A stretch of 39,236 nt of DNA from Clostridia bacterium. GTDB taxonomy: Bacteria > Bacillota_A > Clostridia > Oscillospirales > CAG-272. Shown here piece after piece: positions 1 through 8,900 of the stretch. A program made the position numbers and the translations under genes. How positions within the stretch are numbered: the first letter of the stretch is position 1; each line of letters begins with the position of its first letter. The DNA is taken from contig JAGBRZ010000154.1 in NCBI GenBank assembly GCA_017632155.1, positions 1 to 39,236 on the forward strand. The letters run 5' to 3'. The notes under the pieces are model-generated. The model saw only the letters and a list, made by a program, of their open reading frames with translations. It had not been told where the DNA came from and made no database searches.

Positions 1-141
1 ACGGAAAGGTTTACGATCTTTTCTTCTATGTCGTCACACTTGATGGAGAACGTAAGCAAAAGAGGCTGTCAGGGTTCAAGACCAAAACTGCCGCCAAAGA
101 ATCCTATACGGAGTTTGTGACCAAACACTGCACGCTGACAA
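1..141. repeat. Terminal direct repeat, left copy (circular overlap)
   Basis: Bases 1-141 are identical to 39096-39236. The repeat lies inside the integrase gene and joins its two halves in frame, so it marks a circular molecule and is not a functional long terminal repeat. Exactly 141 bases is the overlap expected from an assembler using k=141. Confidence 0.95.
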
Positions 142-1073
142 AATCAGCTCCTATTACAAAGAAGGCTGAAAAATTCACAGGCATTCCAACCGTTGCCGAT
201 CTTGTTCCGCAATACATTGCTTCCCTGCATAATCAGACAAAGGAATCAACGATCTATGATCGGCAGAACGTATTCAATGCAACACTTCTACCGATGATCG
301 GCAATGCTAAGATCACTGATCTTACCAAAGAACGCTTGTACCAATGGCAAGACGAGCTGTGGGCATTGAAGAACCCCAAAACCGGTATGCCATACGGATA
401 TAATTATCTTTCCTCGATTCGCTCGCATTTCAGTGCATTTTTGAGCTGGGCTGATTCCAGACACGGTTATCCAAACAATCTTAAAAAGATAGAGAAGCCG
501 AAAAAGAGAGCTGCTCAAAAAGAAATGCTGTTTTGGACGCGCGAAGAATTTGACCGGTTCATTGAGGTGGTTGACGATCCGCGCTATAAGATGATGTTTA
601 CCATGTCTTTTTTCACCGGTCGCAGAAAAGGCGAAATCCTCGCACTTGGCGCTTCCGACGTTCGCGCAGAATCGATCCTATTCAACAAGACCTACACTCG
701 CAAGACTGTTGACGGGACCTCTTATAAAATCACAACTTCCAAGAACGAAAAGATAGGATACACACCCATCTGCCCGGCATTGCGCTCGGCATTGAACGGA
801 TACAAGAACGAAGCACCATTCTTCTTTGGAGGAAACGAGCCGATCCACGAGAACACCCTTGCGCATGCCTTTGAAGCGTACCAAAAGAAAGCTGACGTCA
901 AGCGTATCAGATATCATGACCTGCGTCACTCATACGTTTCCATGCTGCTCCACCACGGCGCAAACTTCATGGTGGTTGCAGATCTCATCGGTGACACCGT
1001 CGATCAGGTCATAAAGACCTACGGACACCTCTACGAATCCGATAAAACCAAAATTGTGGAGTCCATTTTATAA
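1..1073 (+). CDS. int: Tyrosine-recombinase phage integrase (3' part; gene crosses the circular junction)
   Basis: This is the C-terminal bulk of a tyrosine recombinase that integrates and excises the phage. Reading enters in frame at base 3, and the start lies at 39035 near the other end. Joined across the junction the gene is 1134 nt (377 aa), a normal length. The core-binding (SAM-like) domain is followed by the catalytic domain. Visible catalytic elements are the first Arg in FFTGRRKGEIL, the HDLRHS box (H-x-x-R) and the terminal Tyr in KTYGHLYES. Where many integrases have GH before the Tyr box, this one has GDTVDQ, so the usual His/Trp position is Asp, as in a number of Firmicutes phage integrases. 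It stops just before a candidate attP and a bidirectional terminator. The family assignment is secure; the integration site is inferred. Confidence 0.95.
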   Translation, partial: GKVYDLFFYVVTLDGERKQKRLSGFKTKTAAKESYTEFVTKHCTLTKSAPITKKAEKFTGIPTVADLVPQYIASLHNQTKESTIYDRQNVFNATLLPMIGNAKITDLTKERLYQWQDELWALKNPKTGMPYGYNYLSSIRSHFSAFLSWADSRHGYPNNLKKIEKPKKRAAQKEMLFWTREEFDRFIEVVDDPRYKMMFTMSFFTGRRKGEILALGASDVRAESILFNKTYTRKTVDGTSYKITTSKNEKIGYTPICPALRSALNGYKNEAPFFFGGNEPIHENTLAHAFEAYQKKADVKRIRYHDLRHSYVSMLLHHGANFMVVADLIGDTVDQVIKTYGHLYESDKTKIVESIL

Positions 1074-1110
1074 GCGAAATCTTACTTTATTGTTACACCA
1101 TCATTTTTAT

Positions 1111-1184
1111 CGCAATATATAGTGCTTGTCAGCCACCTTTTTATACTATATATTGTGGTGTGGAATGTCTCCTCATCTCCACCA
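1111..1184. other. Candidate attP region downstream of integrase
   Basis: The region just after the integrase stop holds a perfect 11-bp inverted repeat (CAATATATAGT at 1113-1123, ACTATATATTG at 1145-1155), a reasonable candidate for integrase-binding sites. It is followed at 1174-1184 by CATCTCCACCA, which matches the CCA-terminated acceptor end typical of many bacterial tmRNA (ssrA) genes. Phage integrases often use tRNA or tmRNA 3' ends, and attP usually sits beside int. The T-arm consensus is absent upstream, so only a short core would be shared. The assignment is inferred from position and short matches. Confidence 0.4.
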
Positions 1185-1190
1185 CCGCAC

Positions 1191-1239
1191 AAAACACCTG
1201 TATTTATTGTGCATATAGCACAATAAATACAGGTGTTTT
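1191..1239. terminator. Bidirectional terminator between converging integrase and late operon
   Basis: A perfect 22-bp inverted repeat (1191-1212 with 1218-1239) surrounds a 5-base loop, and both outer ends carry A4/T4 runs. Integrase (+) and the last late gene (-, ending at 1340) converge here, so it can stop transcription from both sides. Confidence 0.85.
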
Positions 1240-1339
1240 CATTGTTTGTATGTTATTATGTTATAAACGTTACAGCGGTTAAAATGCTGTAAACGCCAAA
1301 AGTATTACATAATTTATTACAAAAAATAGTTGGAATCAA

Positions 1340-1654
1340 TCAGGGTACCGAACGGTATTCGCCTTGCATGACCTTGATATGAGATACTTTTTCCATGTGC
1401 TTCTTGTGTAGATAGTCGTATACAGCGATCATTGCTGCAGGCGGTTCTCCATGTTCCTTGCGGTGTGCTTCAATTATCTTCTTTACCTCTTCATGCAAAA
1501 GACCAATGTGTTTGACTTCATCGACGGAGATATCGTAAAAGGTTTTTGCCAGCGTTGGGTTGCTTTCCTTGAAGTGTACCGCGCCCTTTGCGTATTCTTC
1601 TGCGCCCTCAATTTCTTCCTCGATCATTTCAGATAGTTCTTGAATTACTTTCAT
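1340..1654 (-). CDS. Small ferritin-like protein at the end of the late operon
   Basis: This 104-aa, mostly helical protein resembles the ferritin/rubrerythrin-like superfamily. The N-terminal helix has clustered acids followed by GAEEYA (residues 17-22), and a second helix has E46-V-K-H49, the ExxH signature of a di-iron site. A later helix contains MEKVSHIKVM, which could supply another Glu/His pair, so a full di-iron centre is possible but unproven. The start is supported by GGAGG about six bases before ATG, overlapping the end of the upstream gene, so the two are probably coupled. It is the last gene of the leftward late operon. Position suggests a virion or late function; oxidative-stress or iron roles are equally open. 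The fold is fairly likely and the function unknown. Confidence 0.7.
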   Translation of the reverse strand: MKVIQELSEMIEEEIEGAEEYAKGAVHFKESNPTLAKTFYDISVDEVKHIGLLHEEVKKIIEAHRKEHGEPPAAMIAVYDYLHKKHMEKVSHIKVMQGEYRSVP

Positions 1655-1994
1655 TTGATGCCTCCATTATAAATTTATATAGTTTATCAATGTCAGTTTT
1701 GTCAACCGTCAATCCACCGAGCACGGGAATGTCAATGACAACCGCGCCTTTTTCTGCTTGCTTGATAAAAGCAGAATATAATTTATTGAGATCGATCCTG
1801 CCCTCGTGATCTACTACTCCAAGACTTTCCACAAAAGCGTTCCCTTTGATCTTTTGGAATGTGTTCGGGAGATTGGTTACCGCCAACCCTGAAATTGCAC
1901 CGAACGTCCATTTTTTCCACCCTTGCAGTTTGGGCAGGATCTCATCGTCAATATATTTGATAACGCCGCTTTGAACGGTATGAATACTTACCAT
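1629..1994 (-). CDS. Conserved phage protein of unknown function
   Basis: This 121-aa protein begins MVSIHTVQSGVIKYIDDEIL and has a hydrophobic/Gly segment near residues 28-42 (WTFGAISGLAVTNLP) that could be membrane-associated. The C-terminal half contains VVIDIPVLGGLTVDK. I do not recognise a named domain. It sits between the Gly/Cys-rich coiled-coil protein and the ferritin-like gene and overlaps the latter's start by 26 bases, so the three are probably cotranscribed. No strong ribosome binding site is visible (GAGAAATTAAA before ATG). A stable GC hairpin with a GCAA loop on the message lies just upstream (2015-2034). It could be a minor virion or membrane-anchored protein. Confidence 0.65.
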   Translation of the reverse strand: MVSIHTVQSGVIKYIDDEILPKLQGWKKWTFGAISGLAVTNLPNTFQKIKGNAFVESLGVVDHEGRIDLNKLYSAFIKQAEKGAVVIDIPVLGGLTVDKTDIDKLYKFIMEASNESNSRTI

Positions 1995-2014
1995 TTTAAT
2001 TTCTCATGGGAGTC

Positions 2015-2034
2015 GGGGAGGCTTGCGCCTCCCC
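2015..2034 (+). terminator. GC hairpin with T tract on the plus strand, inside the leftward operon
   Basis: GGGGAGGC, loop TTGC, GCCTCCCC is followed by TTTTGTTTT on the plus strand, so it reads as an intrinsic terminator for rightward (antisense) transcription. On the leftward message it is an 8-bp hairpin capped by a GCAA tetraloop, without a U tract, located between two genes. It could act as an mRNA 3'-end stabiliser. Confidence 0.6.
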
Positions 2035-2048
2035 TTTTGTTTTCGGGG

Positions 2049-2507
2049 TTAAGCCCCCGCGGTTGCCGGAGTTACCGAGACGGTAACATCACCCCAACCG
2101 GGGCAGATGGAACCGTTAGGAACAACCATCTTGGTCAAGCCCATCAGCTGAGCCACCTGAGACTGGATGCAGCTGATTGCGGCGGTGTTCGTTGCGTTGT
2201 AAACCTTTTGATCGCAAAGTTCATGCTCGATGCGATTGATTCGATTGTCAACGTAGTTTCTGAGGTTGTTCATCTCTCCCATGGTGAACGCGTTTGCATC
2301 ACGGAGTTTTACTTCGGTCTCCAGTTCTGCAATTCTTGCCTGTTGTGTTGCCTCATATCGGTTGATAGGCATTTGATCTCCACAACAATGATTTCCGTTG
2401 AAAAGACCCACCCCACCAAGTCCTCCGTTCAGTACACCAAGACCTGTACCGATTGCTCCGAGCGTGACACCCAGGTTGCCTTTTCCATTGCTTGCAAATT
2501 CTGCCAT
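2049..2507 (-). CDS. Gly-rich/coiled-coil/Cys-containing conserved gut-phage protein
   Basis: This 152-aa protein has three parts. A glycine-rich hydrophobic N-terminus (residues 8-38) is followed by CCGD. A coiled-coil stretch (about 50-100) covers the ARIAELETEVKLRD and MNNLRNYVDNRINRIE segments. The C-terminus has spaced cysteines (ELCDQ, AISCIQ, SICPGWGDV) and a Thr/Ala tail. It resembles a type I associate with gut Clostridia phages, without known function. The organisation suggests a trimeric or fibrous surface or ejected component with a membrane-active N-terminus, but that is inference. The start is decided by AAGGAGGAATTGCT before ATG. Upstream are a structured leader (2521-2567) and a terminator (2574-2601), so expression may be separately controlled. 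Confidence 0.75.
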   Translation of the reverse strand: MAEFASNGKGNLGVTLGAIGTGLGVLNGGLGGVGLFNGNHCCGDQMPINRYEATQQARIAELETEVKLRDANAFTMGEMNNLRNYVDNRINRIEHELCDQKVYNATNTAAISCIQSQVAQLMGLTKMVVPNGSICPGWGDVTVSVTPATAGA

Positions 2508-2520
2508 AGCAATTCCTCCT

Positions 2521-2567
2521 TATAGTATAAAGATTACAGGTTTTCCCTGCACCTTTATGGTACTATA
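2521..2567 (-). promoter_or_regulatory. Structured 5' leader of the 2049-2507 gene
   Basis: The outer arms TATAGTATAAAG (2521-2532) and CTTTAT-GGT-ACTATA (2553-2567) pair to make a 12-bp stem with a 3-base bulge. Inside it, CAGG and CCTG can form a small second hairpin. The element lies between an intrinsic terminator and the AAGGAGG site of the next gene. It may stabilise a processed message or control translation; no known riboswitch class is recognised. Confidence 0.5.
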
Positions 2568-2573
2568 AAAAGG

Positions 2574-2601
2574 GCGCACCGACCTATCAAGATCGGTGCG
2601 C
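2574..2601 (-). terminator. Intrinsic terminator after the giant-protein/HTH genes
   Basis: On the leftward message GCGCACCGA pairs with TCGGTGCGC (9 bp, 10-base loop) and is followed by CC and a run of five T. It separates the HTH gene (2623-2856) from the last three late genes. Confidence 0.8.
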
Positions 2602-2622
2602 TTTTCTACCGCTATTCTACCG

Positions 2623-2856
2623 CTATATTCCGAGTGGGTTATCTTCGCCAAGCACGCGATGTGCCTTGTCGTAAATGATCCGCTTTTCTCCATATAAGCG
2701 GCGGTTGGAGATGTACAGTGACATCATGATATTAGTGTCGCTTTTGTCTTTTACAAGCAACCCGAATATCTGCCCTTGCAGCTCCGTAAAGTTTGCAAGA
2801 GCTTTAATGTGTTCTATCTCCGGTGTTGTGAGCAGTGATAGTTTCTTTCGCTTCAT
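2623..2856 (-). CDS. Small sigma-70 region 4 / LuxR-like helix-turn-helix protein
   Basis: This 77-aa protein carries a pattern typical of sigma-region-4-like HTH proteins of Clostridia phages: LTTPEIEHIKALANFTELQG, a second helix pair (FGLLVKDKSDTNIMMSLYIS), then the RRLYGEKR recognition-helix region. It probably binds DNA or the polymerase and regulates phage transcription. No good ribosome binding site precedes its ATG. Instead a strong AAAGGAGG site serves a 29-codon reading frame (2804-2893) that overlaps this start in another frame, so the HTH protein may be made by translational coupling. It follows the giant ejected protein and precedes a terminator. Confidence 0.7.
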   Translation of the reverse strand: MKRKKLSLLTTPEIEHIKALANFTELQGQIFGLLVKDKSDTNIMMSLYISNRRLYGEKRIIYDKAHRVLGEDNPLGI

Positions 2857-2893
2857 TCAACAAAGCAAAAGTGGTAAGGTGGATGTTCTTCAT
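2804..2893 (-). CDS. Possible 29-aa leader peptide overlapping the HTH gene
   Basis: The best ribosome binding site in this gap, AAAGGAGGTATTTTC, precedes the ATG at 2893. The frame encodes 29 residues beginning MKNIHLTTFALLNEAK and ends inside the HTH gene, whose own start lies in the +1 frame. It may couple translation of the HTH protein, give a +1 frameshift product, or be a start-site relic. No homologue is known to me. Confidence 0.4.
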   Translation of the reverse strand: MKNIHLTTFALLNEAKETITAHNTGDRTH

Positions 2894-2906
2894 GAAAATA
2901 CCTCCT

Positions 2907-5900
2907 TTATTTTTTGTAGCCGCTATATTCAAGCAGCAATTGTTTCTCGTTCTTGGAAAGATTGAGTCGGTTGATGTAGGATTTCACCTGAGATTCCCCG
3001 TTGACGTTGGTATATCCAAGGTATCCCATGATCATATACTTCTCGGCAGCGGTCAGTTTCAATTTGGAAACGTAATTTGTAACCTTTGCCTTTTTTGATC
3101 CGCTGATTGCTTTGCCATCCTTGTCCTTGTCAGCTTCCATGCTGCGGGCTACCGCTGCAATAATCGCCAGTTTCTCGATCGGAATAGCCTCGGCAAACAG
3201 CACGTTCTTTTGCTCGGAATCCACTCCAAGCATATCGTCGCGTGCAAGATTGTAGTAGGTATCGTAGATAAATCTGATCGCCTTTGCCTGCTCCTCAGCG
3301 CTCGCCTGTGAAAAGGTATCCAGCTTCACAAGATCGGCAACAGCCTGATCAGATGCTGCGTAAACGGTCCTGAAGCGGTTCTGCTGCTCCTTGGTCAGTT
3401 CGATCTCCTCCTCGTTGTAGGTGATCCTGTCGCCAATAGATTTTGGCAGGACCTTGAATCCGTCAGCTGTCAGCACTTTCAAGGCTTCACGCGTGGCTTT
3501 GTCCTCGGTTCCCACTTTCTCGTCAATGATCAGTCCCGCGATCGTGGAGATCATGCGCTCGTCGTCGTTCTCGATTGCTTTTGCCAGGTCGGAGTTGTAG
3601 GATTGCTGATAGAAAATATTTTCAATCTGATATCCTGTGGATGGGCTGATTCTTTTGGTAAGCCCCGAAACAACGTTGTAGGCATTGCGCACCGGGATTC
3701 CAAAGATCTGTCCTGCTGCATATACCATCTTTCTGATTGCGCTTGCCACCTCTTGGGACGTAACCGGCTTTCCGGTAGCGGCATCTAAAGCAAGATCCAC
3801 CGTGCTCTTTGTTGCATTTACAACGTCGTTCAGCGTTGTCAACAAGAAGTTGTCCAACTCATATCCGTCTGCAAAGAGCGAATAAACGTCCCTGAGGATG
3901 GGAAGACCTCCGATCAGGTTTCCTATCGAATCAATAGCTACGTCAGCCGCAACCTCCGATGCATCCTTGTCTTCATCTTTTCGATAGAGCCAACGGAACA
4001 TCAAGCCCACCAATGCCATGAATGCAGCCGATGCAACCATTGTTGCCGTTGATTTCATAAGTTGCTTTCTTGCACCCTGAATTCTCTTTTCAAGCGTTGC
4101 TTTTTCGGCATTGTTAAGAAGATTGCTTTTGATGTTTTGTTTCAGTGTAAGCAATTCTCCTGCCGCGTCCATGAATCTTCCAAACACCTTCATCGAATCA
4201 GCCGAGAACATGGTCAGCGATTTCAAAAGCTCGTCGCCCGAACGCATCGCGCCCGATCGCTCTGTTGCAAGCGCGTTTTGCTGTGTTTCCAAGATCACGC
4301 GCTCCAAAAGGTCTGCCGCCTCCGACATGTTTTGATCGGTTCCAACCTTTGCACCGCCGTTCTTTTCCACCTGAACCTGACAAGCACCAAACAGGCTTGT
4401 GACAACAAATCTGTCCATCATGCCGATTGGCTTCATCAGGATATCGCCGATCTTTCCTGTCTTGTCCACAACACTCTGCGCTCGAACAACGGTGTTCTCT
4501 TCGTTTCTTAGCTTTGCAAGCAAGCAATATTTGTCAACGTCTGATGCTTTGTTCTTTACCGAGAATCCCTTCACAATCGAATCAAAGTCAAGAATGTTTT
4601 GAGCCGCAAAGAAAGAGGAAAACTGCGTTACCCAAACCTTGGGATTGGCACCGAGCTGATATTTTGCAAATCCGCTTCTCACGAATCGGACCTTATCATT
4701 GTACCATTTCTGATCGGTTGCTCCCACCGGCAGACCTTGAATATCCTTTACCAACTTCTGAACGTATTCGTTCATTTGTCTGTAGAATTCCACCGCGGAC
4801 GTTTGCGATTGAATGGTGATCGGTTTTCCCGGGTTATCGCTGATGTTCAGGTTGAACAGACGATTGAAGTTATCCAATGCGTTTGAAAGGTTTGCGTACA
4901 TGGATACCTGGCGAACGTGCCTTGTAAAGATCGCGCTTGCGGGACGGATCAGCAGTTCGCCCTGTGCTCCTTCGACCAAGTTCTTATTGATCGAAAGGTT
5001 GCTCACGTGATCCATTGCATCGTAGAAGGATTCCGAATCCAGATTCTTTGCAATTTGCGCACGCACGATCGGATAATAATATGCTCCTGCTTCAACGTTG
5101 GTGTATCCAAGCCTTTGCATATCGGTGTTCCTTTTCAGGATCGCGCAATGATTGTTCATCACGGTTTCCATGATTCCAACAAAAGCACGGTCTGTTTCGC
5201 TCAGCTGTCTGTAGATCTCTTTTCCAACGTAATCAGCGTATGCTTTCAACTCGGTTTCTGTGAGAACGTTTTCCCCTTCAAGCACCGGATTGAAACGAAC
5301 GCGTTTTCCGTCAAGCTCAATCATAACACCCGATTTCACGATCGCTTTCCACGCTTGCTTTCTTTTGGTGGTCATATACAAAGAAATTGCTTCGTCTACG
5401 GGGATCTTCTTTCCTTGATACTCCAGCGTTTCTTCGGTCAATCGTTTTTCATAGCCTTTATGATTTTTGAAAAATTGATTGTAGCTTTCCATCAGCTGCA
5501 TTTGCGTGGTTGCCGTTCCAACAGCTCCACGACGGAATTCCAGGAACAATTCAGTATAATATCCGTTCGGATCGTATTTGTCGGCATATCGCATCAGCGT
5601 GAGCGGATCGCCAAACGCTTGATAATATCCCGATTCAAACCATTTTCTGAGTATGGAGATCTTGGTATCTTTGGCTTTGTCAATGCTCTTGATATAGCGC
5701 TTTACAAGCGGCTCGGCATCGACGTACTTACCGGCACGGTATACTTTGTTGAAGGTTTCTACAAAGTGATTGAAATAGTCCACCACCTTGATCATCAGTC
5801 GCAAATCGTCATTTGTGAGGTTGCCCTCGCCGTTTGCGATCTGCTCCATCATATCGTAGACCTCTTGGCTGAATTGACCGCCCTGCAAAAGCTCGTTCTT

Positions 5901-8900
5901 TGCAGTGTACCACGAAAGAAGTTCTTTGAAGATCTCTCGTGTCTTTTTCTCCCGCAAAACGCCTCTGCTTTGAATCGAAGCAAGGCGCTCGATCGATCCG
6001 CGGAATCTTGCATCGTTGAATTCGGAGGATCTGTGATACGTGCCAAGCTTCAAATCCTTCGTTTTCTTCAAGCGGTCAAGCACGCGGTTTTCAAGCGAAT
6101 TCCTTCCCTTTTGTTCTCCAAGTTCTTTTTTCAGGTTTGCAATGCGCTCGGCATAATCGTTCACCGTTTTTGCAAGTCGTGATTTGGATCCCTTTTCTTC
6201 AAAGCCTTTCAAGATATCGCGCGCGATCTCCTGCTGCTTTTGCTTGAATTCCTCGTTGGTCATGGTATCGCGCAGATACGCTTTGGCTTGCGTGTTCAAC
6301 GTGTCGGATGCCTTTTGATAAGCATCCTCGATCTCAAACAGGATGTCTGCCGGGTGCGTTGCTTCAATTTGAAAGCCGAGCTCTTGCAGCTCCATCGCGG
6401 CAACGTCCGGGGGTAATCCCTTTGCGTCCTTTCGCTTGCCCCAACGAGAGTAAATACGCGCGCTTTTCTTATCGTATTTGTGGTTGATTTCAGCGCGAAT
6501 ACCGGAAAGATCAAGCTTTCGAACGTACTGCTTCAAAAGATCAAGCGTTTCGCGGTGCGTTTCATTTGCCGGATCTTCTACGGCATCTTCCAACGCTGCG
6601 GAACGAATGATGTACTCTGCAACATCCAATGCAACCCCTGCGCGCTTGCCTTCCTCTGCCGCGTTGAGTCCTCTCCAAAGCATATCCACAACGTCCTCGC
6701 GGGATTTCCCACGCAAGGTACCGTATACCTCACCAAAGCTCATGTGCTCCGAAAGCACCTCGCTCACGATCTCGGAGGCATCCTTTTTGGTATATACCTT
6801 CTCGTTCTCTTGATTTGCCTTTTTGCGAAGCATCACGCCGTCAAGATCCCCAAAGTTTCTTCTGCGCATCGTTTCTTCGGCAAGCTCCATGGCAGAATCG
6901 GTTTGCGCGTTATCATTTGGAGATTCTTTCTTGCTTGTAGTTTTTTTCAAGGAAAATTGCGTTTGAGTATTGACATTTTCGGAATCTTTGGTTATAATGA
7001 TATCAGAAGAACCGTTTTTCATCGCGTAACCTACGGGGCGCGACACACCGGTAGATGACTGGTGGGCGGTTCTTTTTTCTGTGTTGTTTTTTGTAATGTC
7101 ATAAATATGATATGTTCCATCGTTTTTTGCACGACCAACATTGATTAGAATATCATAAACAACATTATCATATTCCACAGAAATTTTATAATAGAAAAAA
7201 GAATCAAATTTATTGTGAGTTACACCTTCGGCTTTGTGATCAAATTCTGCTTTTTCAACAATCTCCTTCAAATTGCTTAATTGAGCAGTCTTTACATCAG
7301 ATGTCAAATGTGAAAGTTCTTGCGCATCTCGCTTGTCCATGATTGCTTCTTTTCCGTCTGATAGAGAAAATCTTTGTCCATAAAATTTTTCTATCAAGAA
7401 TTCGCGGATAACAGCATACTTCGAACGATTAGTGCTTGCTAATCTTTTCGATAATTCTGGGTCTGTTTTTATCTTCAAGATGGCAGAAACATTATTCGTT
7501 TCAGTTACATCCTCTCCAATCATCTCCTCAATCTTCCCGTCAACGTATTTGTAGCCCGCGTTTTCGATTGCTTGCATGAACAGCTTTTCAGCCTGTTTCA
7601 ACCGCTTGTATTCGGCGCGGGCTTCTTTGTTGCCCAAAGAACGAAAAGCTTCGGCAAGGTCCTTGATGCGACCCAGAATGCGCTCGGCAAGCGATTTGTC
7701 TTGGCGCACGATGCGCTCGATCATGCGCTCGTTGCCAAGGATCTCCTCAGCAAGATGCGCATTCAGCTCGTCAAGCAGATCTTGCTCGGATTCGTTCAGC
7801 TCTTCTTCTGCTTCCAGCTTCTCAATCAAAGATTCAACGTCTTCTGCTGTATAATCGTAGCGGCTTCCCTCACCTGCTATTGCTTCAATTGCGCGCGCTA
7901 CGGCGGCATTATCCTTTGCAAGGGAATTCATCAGCGATCGATAGGCTTTTGATCCCTCCGAGAAGTGAATGACTTCGTGTACCAAGGTTTTCGCCCAGGT
8001 ACCATCCGTCAGCCTATCCGCTGTCATATACAGCGTGTTCCCCTTGCGCAGGATCGCGCCTGAAAGCGCGGGGCTTTCTTTAAGCAACACAAAGTTCAGT
8101 CCTGCTTTGATGCCCTTTTTGGAATTGTTTCGGCTATCGATCGCTGCAACCGCGCGTTTGAATTGCTTGAATGCGGTTTTTGCGCTTTCCGACAGCTCCC
8201 CGTCAAACACAGCGACGACAGGAATCTCGGTGTCACGTGTCTTTTTTCGGTATCCCTCGCGTATGGTTTCAAGATCTTCCTCAACAGCTTTCGCATGGTT
8301 CCACAGGGACGGCGACAGATAGCGTTTATCCACCGCCACAGATTCGCTCTGTGAGGTGTTCTCTCCATCTGTGGTCAGTTGCTCACTCGAAAGCCTTGCA
8401 CGCGCCTCGGGAAGAATTTTGCCATCCTCTGCAAACGTTTCGGAAAGCCCGTAGTTCTTGATCGTGTCCGCGCGCTTGGATGCGGACATCTTCGAAAGCG
8501 CGGTTTGGATGTTTTCAAGATTGGCAAGTCGGCTCGCGTTGATCTTGCTCTGAACGTCTTCGCTCAAAACGTCCTTGTTGAAATAGTCACTCTCCATTTT
8601 GTCAAGCTTTTGAAGCGATTCCATGCTCGCCTGAACGTCCGCAGATCTCGACAGGTTGCCCGTCATTGCGCCTACAACACCGCCTGCAGCCGCTCCGACA
8701 AGCGCGCTCTCACCGATTCCTTTGTAGAATTCAGGATCTTTGTATTCCTCCAGCGCATCGGTGCCTTTGTAGATCGTCTTCGTCAAGGGGCTGACAGCCT
8801 CCGCTACGGCTTCTTCTGCCGCTTCCTCTGCCATCCCCTTGACAATGCGCTTGACTCCCGTTTCTGCAACCTCTTTGCCTGCGCTTTTTGCCGCTTTGCT

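Noticed and set aside
1..141. Terminal identity read as a phage long terminal repeat
   Set aside because: It lies inside the integrase reading frame and has the exact size of an assembly k-mer overlap, so circularity is the simpler explanation.
1074..1340. tRNA gene downstream of integrase
   Set aside because: Only a short CCA-ended match is present; no cloverleaf can be drawn, so it is treated as a possible att core.
4917..6182. 421-codon rightward open frame opposite the giant gene
   Set aside because: It is a shadow of the leftward coding sequence: no ribosome site, low-complexity His/Phe/Cys-rich translation, and fully overlapped by a well-supported gene.
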